64,000 nt of DNA, from contig NZ_MJGN01000056.1 of the NCBI RefSeq assembly GCF_001865065.1, forward strand, positions 144,018-208,017, in the 5' to 3' direction. The notes under the pieces were generated by a model. It saw only the letters and a list, made by a program, of their open reading frames with translations, had not been told where the DNA came from and did not search any database. Both the position numbers and the translations under genes were made by a program. The DNA is from Curtobacterium sp. MCBA15_008 (GTDB lineage: Bacteria > Actinomycetota > Actinomycetes > Actinomycetales > Microbacteriaceae). Positions 59,075-64,000 of this stretch are shown piece after piece (the stretch's first letter is position 1; the number at the start of each line of letters is the position of its first letter).

Positions 59075-61178
59075 GGAAGAACGACGAGGCGGCCCACGAG
59101 GCGGTTCGGGTCGCGACGGCGGCAGCCGGCCTGGAGGCCCGTCCCGCGACCGCACCGCCGGCTCCGGCCGTGCGGGTGGCCGGTCCGGTGACGACCGTGG
59201 CGGGTACCGCGGGCGCGATGAGCGTCCGTCGGGTGACCGTGGTGGGTACCAGGGTCGTGACGACCGCTCCGGCGCGACCGGCGGATACCGGGGTCGTGAC
59301 GACCGTTCCGGTGGGACCGGCGGCGGTTACCGGGGGCGCGATGAGCGTCCGTCGGGTGACCGTGGTGGGTACCGGGGTCGTGACGACCGTTCCGGTGGGA
59401 CCGGCGGCGGCTACCGGGGTCGCGATGAGCGTCCGTCGGGTGACCGTGGGGGCTACCAGGGTCGCGACGAGCGCTCCGGCGGCTACCGGGGTCGTGACGA
59501 GCGTCCGTCGGGTGACCGTGGGGGCTACCAGGGTCGCGACGACCGCTCCGGTGGCGGGTACCGCGGTCGTGACGAGCGTTCCGGCGGGACCGGTGGCGGC
59601 TACCGCGGTCGCGACGAGCGCCCCGCGTCCGGTGGCTACCGCGGCCGTGACGACCGTTCCGGTGGCACGAGCGGCGAGTACCAGAGTCGTGACGACCGTT
59701 CCGGCGGGACCGGTGGCGGCTACCGCGGGCGTGACGAGCGCCCCGCGTCCGGTGGCTACCGCGGCCGTGACGACCGTTCCGGTGGGACCGGCGGTGGGTA
59801 CCGCGGCCGTGATGACCGTTCCGGTGGGACCGGTGGCGGGTACCGCGGCCGTGACGACCGCCGTGACGACCGCCGTGACGACCGCCGTGACGACCGTGGC
59901 GGTGACCGCGGACGCTTCGTGAGCCGTGACGACGACCGTCGCGGCGGCGACCGCGGCGGCTTCGTCCGTCGTGAGGACGACCGCGGTGGGTACCGGGGCC
60001 GTGACGACCGCCGTGACGCCCCGCGCCGTGACGACGACCGGGGCGGCTACCGGGGCCGTGACGACCGCCGAGACGCCCCGCGCCGCGATGCTCCGCGCCG
60101 CGACGACGACCGGCGCGACCCGGCCCGCGAGGACCGCCGCACCCCGGACGGCCGCCCGAGCAGCGTGTGGCACAACGGCCGACGCTACGTCGGCGGCACC
60201 ACGACCGCGCGCAACAGCGACCGCAACCGGGGCTCCGGCAGCCGGTCCACCGGCCCTCGCACGCCCGACCACCGCACCACCCCGCAGCCCGAGGGCGCCC
60301 GCGACCAGTCCGGCGCTCCGCTGGAGGGCACGCCCGAACGACCGATCATCCCGGACTGGGACGCATCGGAGGGGAGCGCGCCTGCCGGGGCCGCACCGGG
60401 CCTCCAGGCAGAGGGCGAGCGCCTGCAGAAGGTGATCGCCGGTGCGGGCGTGGCATCCCGACGCGTCGCGGAGAACCTGATCGTCGAGGGCCGCGTGACG
60501 GTCAACGGCGAGGTCGTCGACGCGCTCGGTCGCCGGGTCGACCCGGAAACCGACGAGATCGCCGTGGACGGCGTGCCGGTGCAGATCGACAGCTCGCGTC
60601 GCTACGTGCTCCTCAACAAGCCGACCGGCATGGTGTCGAGCCTGCAGGACGAGCGCGGGCGCCGCGACCTGTCCGAGTACGTCGACCGGTACGAGGAGCG
60701 CCTGTTCAACGTCGGCCGCCTCGACACCGAGACGTCCGGGCTCCTGATCCTGACGAACGACGGGGACCTGGCCCACGTGCTCGCGCACCCGTCGTTCGGC
60801 GTGACGAAGACCTACATCGCCAAGGTGCGCGGCAACGTGAACCCGGCGACGGTGCAGCGACTGCTCGACGGTGTGGAGCTCGAGGACGGCCCGATCGCCG
60901 CGGACAAGGTGCGGCTGCTCGAGTCGTCCCGCGGGGAGTCGCTCGTCGAGATCACGCTGCACTCGGGCCGGAACCGCATCGTCCGCCGGATGCTCGACGA
61001 GGTCGACCACCCGGTGCTCGAACTCGTCCGTCGCTCGTTCGGCCCGCTGCAGCTCGGGTCGCTGCCGATCGGCAAGACGCGCGAGCTGTCGACCGTCGAG
61101 CTCGGCAGCCTCCTCCGGATCGCCCGTCAGGCGAAGGGCGCCCCGCGGGACGCCGACGGCGAGGAGTCGTCGGACTGA
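59061..61178 (+). CDS. rluB: 23S rRNA pseudouridine synthase RluB with 450-residue YRGRD-repeat extension (705 aa)
   Basis: The C-terminal 250 residues are a normal RluB/RsuA synthase: S4 domain RLQKVIAGAGVASRRVAENL at residue 454, catalytic Asp in VGRLDTETSGLLILTNDGDL, then TKTYIAKVRGNV and GRNRIVRRMLDEVDHPVLEL. The first 450 residues are disordered Arg/Gly/Asp sequence with 19 copies of Y[R/Q][G/S]RD, mostly in units such as YRGRDDRSGGTGGG and YRGRDERPSGDRGG. RGG-like tails bind RNA and can form condensates; such a role is inferred. ATG at 59061 has GAAGGG 7 bp upstream. It overlaps scpB. Confidence 0.95.
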   Translation: MAAYEEERRGGPRGGSGRDGGSRPGGPSRDRTAGSGRAGGRSGDDRGGYRGRDERPSGDRGGYQGRDDRSGATGGYRGRDDRSGGTGGGYRGRDERPSGDRGGYRGRDDRSGGTGGGYRGRDERPSGDRGGYQGRDERSGGYRGRDERPSGDRGGYQGRDDRSGGGYRGRDERSGGTGGGYRGRDERPASGGYRGRDDRSGGTSGEYQSRDDRSGGTGGGYRGRDERPASGGYRGRDDRSGGTGGGYRGRDDRSGGTGGGYRGRDDRRDDRRDDRRDDRGGDRGRFVSRDDDRRGGDRGGFVRREDDRGGYRGRDDRRDAPRRDDDRGGYRGRDDRRDAPRRDAPRRDDDRRDPAREDRRTPDGRPSSVWHNGRRYVGGTTTARNSDRNRGSGSRSTGPRTPDHRTTPQPEGARDQSGAPLEGTPERPIIPDWDASEGSAPAGAAPGLQAEGERLQKVIAGAGVASRRVAENLIVEGRVTVNGEVVDALGRRVDPETDEIAVDGVPVQIDSSRRYVLLNKPTGMVSSLQDERGRRDLSEYVDRYEERLFNVGRLDTETSGLLILTNDGDLAHVLAHPSFGVTKTYIAKVRGNVNPATVQRLLDGVELEDGPIAADKVRLLESSRGESLVEITLHSGRNRIVRRMLDEVDHPVLELVRRSFGPLQLGSLPIGKTRELSTVELGSLLRIARQAKGAPRDADGEESSD
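59190..60120 (+). repeat. Degenerate tandem repeat in rluB (units of about 30-42 bp)
   Basis: Codes for the YRGRD array. Unit length varies by 3-bp steps (YRGRDERPASGG, YRGRDDRSGGTGGG and others), so the frame is kept. The last third becomes RDDRRDD and RDAPRRD repeats. Confidence 0.9.
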
Positions 61179-61186
61179 CGCATCGG

Positions 61187-61192
61187 TAGGCT
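61187..61192 (+). promoter_or_regulatory. Leaderless -10 hexamer (TAGGCT) of tyrA
   Basis: TAGGCT, 6 bp before the GTG at 61199. Confidence 0.6.
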
Positions 61193-61198
61193 GGCCGG

Positions 61199-62323
61199 GT
61201 GACCGACCGCACGCTCCTCTCCGCCGAACCGGACATCGACCGGCGGCTCCGGGGACCCGTGCGCATCGTCGGCGCCGGCCTGCTCGGTGCGTCGATCGGC
61301 CTGGCGCTGCGTGAGAAGGGTGTCGACGTCGTCCTCGACGACGTCTCGCCCGCCGCCTTGGCGCTCGCCGTGGACTACGGCGCCGGTCGGCACCCCGCAG
61401 ACGGTGACGCGCCGGAGCTCGTCGTGGTGGCGGTCCCACCGGACGTCGTGGCGACCGTCGTCGCACACGAGCTGACCGCCTACCCGCAGGCCGTCGTAAC
61501 CGACGTCGCGAGCGTGAAGTCCGGACCGCTGGCGGCGCTCCGGGCCTCCGGCGCCGACGTCAGCCGCTACATCGGGTCGCACCCGATGGCCGGCCGCGAG
61601 CGCAGCGGTCCGACCGCCGCCCGCGCCGACCTGTTCGTCGGGCGGCCGTGGGTGGTCGCCGGGCACGACGGGATCAGCTACCAGCGGGCCGCCGTGGTCG
61701 AGGACCTCGCGCTCGACGTGGGGGCGACCGTGGTGCCGATGGACCCGGAGTCGCACGACCTCGCCGTGGCGTACGTCTCGCACGCGCCGCAGCTCGTGTC
61801 GACGCTGATGGCCTCGCGGCTGCGGGACGCTCCCGACGGGTCGCTCGACCTGGCCGGCGGCGGCGTCCGCGACGTCACGCGCATCGCGGCGAGCGACCCC
61901 GGCCTGTGGGTGCAGATCATCGGGGCGAACGCCGGGCACATCCGGCCGGTGCTCGCCGACCTCCGGGCCGACCTCGACCGCGTGCTCGAGGCACTCGACG
62001 ACCCGGCGGCGACCGGCGCCCCCCGGGCACTCGCCGAGACGATCGCCGCAGGGAACCGCGGTGTCGAACGGCTGCCGGGCAAGCACGGCACCACCAAGCG
62101 CTTCGCCCAGGTCGTCGTCCTGGTGGACGACACCCCCGGGCAGATCGCCGCGCTCCTCACGTTCATCGGGGAGATCGGCATCAACCTCGAGGACATGCGC
62201 CTCGAGCACTCACCGGGTGCACCGATCGGCATCGTCGAGGTGTCGGTCGTCCCCGAGCATGAACAGCGACTCGTCGAGGAACTCGAGGGTCGCGGATGGA
62301 GGATCGCAGCAGCATGGGCCTGA
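61199..62323 (+). CDS. tyrA: Prephenate dehydrogenase with ACT domain (374 aa)
   Basis: Oxidative decarboxylation of prephenate for tyrosine. NAD-binding [35 protein letters not shown], catalytic His in [15 protein letters not shown], and the helical domain [20 protein letters not shown]. The last 80 residues form an ACT domain ([20 protein letters not shown], then [15 protein letters not shown]), suggesting feedback control by tyrosine or phenylalanine. GTG with TAGGCT 6 bp upstream. Its end overlaps cmk. Confidence 0.95.
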   Translation: MTDRTLLSAEPDIDRRLRGPVRIVGAGLLGASIGLALREKGVDVVLDDVSPAALALAVDYGAGRHPADGDAPELVVVAVPPDVVATVVAHELTAYPQAVVTDVASVKSGPLAALRASGADVSRYIGSHPMAGRERSGPTAARADLFVGRPWVVAGHDGISYQRAAVVEDLALDVGATVVPMDPESHDLAVAYVSHAPQLVSTLMASRLRDAPDGSLDLAGGGVRDVTRIAASDPGLWVQIIGANAGHIRPVLADLRADLDRVLEALDDPAATGAPRALAETIAAGNRGVERLPGKHGTTKRFAQVVVLVDDTPGQIAALLTFIGEIGINLEDMRLEHSPGAPIGIVEVSVVPEHEQRLVEELEGRGWRIAAAWA

Positions 62324-63210
62324 ACGAGAACACCGACCCCGCAACGACCGCAGCCGCGCAGGACTCCGGGGTGACCGGCGGCCCCGACGGACCCGACACC
62401 GGGCTCCCCACCCCGGGCGACGGCGCAGGCGGTGGCGCCGACGGCGGACCGCTCGGTGGTCCGGCCGGCGGCCTCGGCGAACCCGGCGGCGAGCCCGGTT
62501 CGACCAGCGCCCCGATGCCGTCCGGCCTGGCCGACGGCGCCTACGTCGCGAAGACCGTCATCGCGGTCGACGGGCCCGCGGGCAGCGGCAAGTCCAGCGT
62601 GTCCCGTGCCGCGGCCCGAGCACTCGGTTTCGGCTACCAGGACACCGGCGCCGCGTACCGCGCGCTCGCCTGGCACGCCCTGCAGCAGCACGTCGACCTC
62701 GACGACCCGGCGGCGGTGCTCGCCAGCTGGGACACCTTCGACTACACGATCGGCACCGACCCCGACGCCTACTTCGTGCGGGTGGGGGAGACCGACGTCA
62801 CCGACGCCATCCGCACCCCCGAGGTGACCGGCGCCGTGGCCCACATCGCCAAGCTCCCCGAGGTCCGGCAGCGCCTCGTCCAGCTCTTCCGCACGGTCAT
62901 GCGGAAGGCGGACGCCCCGGGCATCGTCACCGAGGGACGGGACATCACGACCGTGGTCGCCCCGGACGCCGAGGTGCGGATCCTGCTGACGGCCGACGAG
63001 TCGGTTAGGATGGCACGGCGTGCGGCCGAGGTCACGACCCAGTCCGCCGCCGAGACCTCCGCCGCACTCGCTCGTCGCGACGCGGCGGACGCGAAGGTCG
63101 TCGACTTCATGAACGCCGCCGACGGCGTCACGACGCTCGACTCCACCGACCTCGACTTCGACCAGACCGTGCAGGCGGTCGTCGAACTGGCCCGCGCGGC
63201 CACGCACTGA
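62314..63210 (+). CDS. cmk: Cytidylate kinase with Gly/Pro-rich N-terminal extension (298 aa)
   Basis: Phosphorylates CMP/dCMP. P-loop [20 protein letters not shown] is at residue 86, whereas usual Cmk has it near residue 12; the preceding 80 residues are Gly/Pro/Asp/Ala-rich ([19 protein letters not shown]). Then [36 protein letters not shown] and [20 protein letters not shown] are the substrate and lid motifs. ATG at 62314 has GGAGGA 10 bp upstream; ATG 62296 is possible. It overlaps tyrA by 10 bp. The end of the gene is duplicated downstream. Confidence 0.93.
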   Translation: MGLNENTDPATTAAAQDSGVTGGPDGPDTGLPTPGDGAGGGADGGPLGGPAGGLGEPGGEPGSTSAPMPSGLADGAYVAKTVIAVDGPAGSGKSSVSRAAARALGFGYQDTGAAYRALAWHALQQHVDLDDPAAVLASWDTFDYTIGTDPDAYFVRVGETDVTDAIRTPEVTGAVAHIAKLPEVRQRLVQLFRTVMRKADAPGIVTEGRDITTVVAPDAEVRILLTADESVRMARRAAEVTTQSAAETSAALARRDAADAKVVDFMNAADGVTTLDSTDLDFDQTVQAVVELARAATH

Positions 63211-63247
63211 CACCGACATCCCGGCCCCGCGCGGCCACGCACTGACA
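63192..63247 (+). repeat. 21-bp direct repeat of the cmk end, including its stop codon
   Basis: CCGCGCGGCCACGCACTGAC plus A occurs at 63192-63212 and again at 63227-63247, 35 bp apart. The first holds the cmk TGA. Confidence 0.93.
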
Positions 63248-63282
63248 ACACGCGGCCGCAGGGTCGCCGGCAAGGAACCCAC

Positions 63283-64000
63283 ATGGCGCAGCTCGACAAC
63301 GACCACGACGACTTCCCCCAGTACGACGACGCGCTCGGCGAGCGTCTCGCCGGGCTCGACGAGGCCGAGGCCGAACAGCGCGCGACCGCGCTCCGCGCCG
63401 GGCTCGAGGACTACGAGCTCGACGAAGAAGACGTCGCACTGCTCGAGGCCGGCCAGCTCGGCACGGACGGCATCACCTACCTGCCGGCGTACCCGGTGCT
63501 CGCGATCGTCGGTCGCCCGAACGTCGGCAAGTCCGCGCTCGTGAACCGCATCCTCGGTCGCCGCGAAGCCGTCGTGCAGGACGTCCCCGGCGTCACGCGC
63601 GACCGCGTCTCGTACAAGGCCGACTGGAACGACAAGCGCTTCACGCTCGTCGACACCGGCGGTTGGGAGCCGGACGCGCAGGGCATCAACGCCTCCGTCG
63701 CGGCACAGGCCGAGGTCGCGATCGACCTCGCCGACGCCGTGCTCTTCGTCGTCGACGTGACGGTCGGCATCACCGCCACCGACGAGCACGTCGTGAAGAT
63801 GCTCCGCGGCACCGACCGCCCGGTCATCGTCGTCGCGAACAAGTCCGACGACGACCGCCGCGACCTCGACGCGTACGAGCTGTGGAACCTCGGCCTCGGC
63901 GAGCCGCACCCGGTGTCGGCGCTGCACGGCCGTGGCGTCGCGGACCTGCTCGACCTCATCATCAAGACGCTCCCCGACACCTCGGCCGTCGCCAAGCAGG
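63283..64000 (+). CDS. der: GTPase Der (EngA), 3' end outside window
   Basis: Double-G-domain GTPase needed for 50S assembly. The 239 visible codons include a 65-residue acidic N-tail ([31 protein letters not shown]) and the first G domain: G1 [21 protein letters not shown]2 [12 protein letters not shown]3 [11 protein letters not shown]4 VANKSDD and G5 VSALHGRG. The second G domain and KH-like end are cut off. AAGGAAC precedes the ATG at 63283. Usual cmk-der pair. Confidence 0.96.
   Translation, partial: MAQLDNDHDDFPQYDDALGERLAGLDEAEAEQRATALRAGLEDYELDEEDVALLEAGQLGTDGITYLPAYPVLAIVGRPNVGKSALVNRILGRREAVVQDVPGVTRDRVSYKADWNDKRFTLVDTGGWEPDAQGINASVAAQAEVAIDLADAVLFVVDVTVGITATDEHVVKMLRGTDRPVIVVANKSDDDRRDLDAYELWNLGLGEPHPVSALHGRGVADLLDLIIKTLPDTSAVAKQ

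Noticed and set aside
59071-59922. 283-aa frame overlapping rluB (VTTVPVGPAA repeats) and an 821-aa antisense frame over the same region
   Set aside because: Shadow frames of a repetitive GC-rich gene. Only the YRGRD frame joins a recognisable enzyme domain and has a ribosome binding site.
1-64000. tRNA, rRNA, riboswitch or prophage features
   Set aside because: No cloverleaf, rRNA or known riboswitch core was recognised in any intergenic gap. Absence is by eye only; a covariance search would be decisive.

Overview
This is a GC-rich (about 70%) actinobacterial chromosome segment. I infer the family Microbacteriaceae, with a Curtobacterium-like plant or soil organism the best guess. The reasons are codon use, the rpsO/pnp, dapB-thyA-folA-dapA-rnj-ftsK-pgsA-cinA-recA-recX-miaB-miaA-dapF-hflX-lexA order, frequent GTG starts, a DUF3046 gene next to recA, and many starts that sit 6-9 bp behind a TANNNT hexamer (leaderless promoters). 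No tRNA, rRNA, CRISPR array, insertion sequence or prophage is visible.

Layout. 1-20.9 kb is an accessory, transport and secreted-enzyme region: a PLP aminotransferase fragment, a NUDIX hydrolase, an ABC-2-like membrane protein, an NhaP-type antiporter, a Pit phosphate transporter, aspartase, YihY/BrkB, an MFS pump, an FKBP and aldo/keto reductase pair, a HelD-type helicase, a protealysin-like M4 protease with its probable emfourin inhibitor, a GH6 cellulase, VanZ, rpsO, an FMN reductase and a coiled-coil lytic transglycosylase. 21-34 kb carries pnp, a PEBP protein, a TetR regulator, an M16 peptidase and the lysine/folate block (dapB, thyA, folA, dapA) ending in RNase J. 34.5-37.5 kb is a MacAB-like exporter placed between rnj and ftsK. 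37.6-51.3 kb is the DNA-repair and tRNA-modification block (ftsK, pgsA, cinA, an XRE regulator, DUF3046, recA-recX, miaB-miaA-dapF, hflX, lexA). 51.5-56.4 kb has a LysM gene divergent from lexA, then hisC-hisB-hisH-hisA and an SseB-like gene. 56.6-64 kb is the chromosome-segregation and GTPase operon parA-scpA-scpB-rluB-tyrA-cmk-der, with der cut by the window edge.

Themes. (i) Most operon heads, and even internal genes (dapF, hisB), carry their own TANNNT hexamer just before the start codon. One divergent pair (GNAT/dapB) shares overlapping -10 boxes in a 10-bp palindrome. (ii) At least four sequence families of long intergenic inverted repeats recur between genes: GGAGGCGCGG palindromes, TCGAGGGAGCAGGAATCGTCG hairpins, CCGCAAAACGCAAC hairpins and others. 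They lack T-tracts and are the main unexplained structure here. (iii) Short tandem duplications repeatedly cover or abut stop codons (miaB, LysM gene, hisH, cmk) and seem linked to low-complexity N-terminal extensions in MiaA, HisH, RecX, Cmk and RluB. (iv) SOS control is visible: two LexA boxes before recA and one between lexA and the LysM gene.
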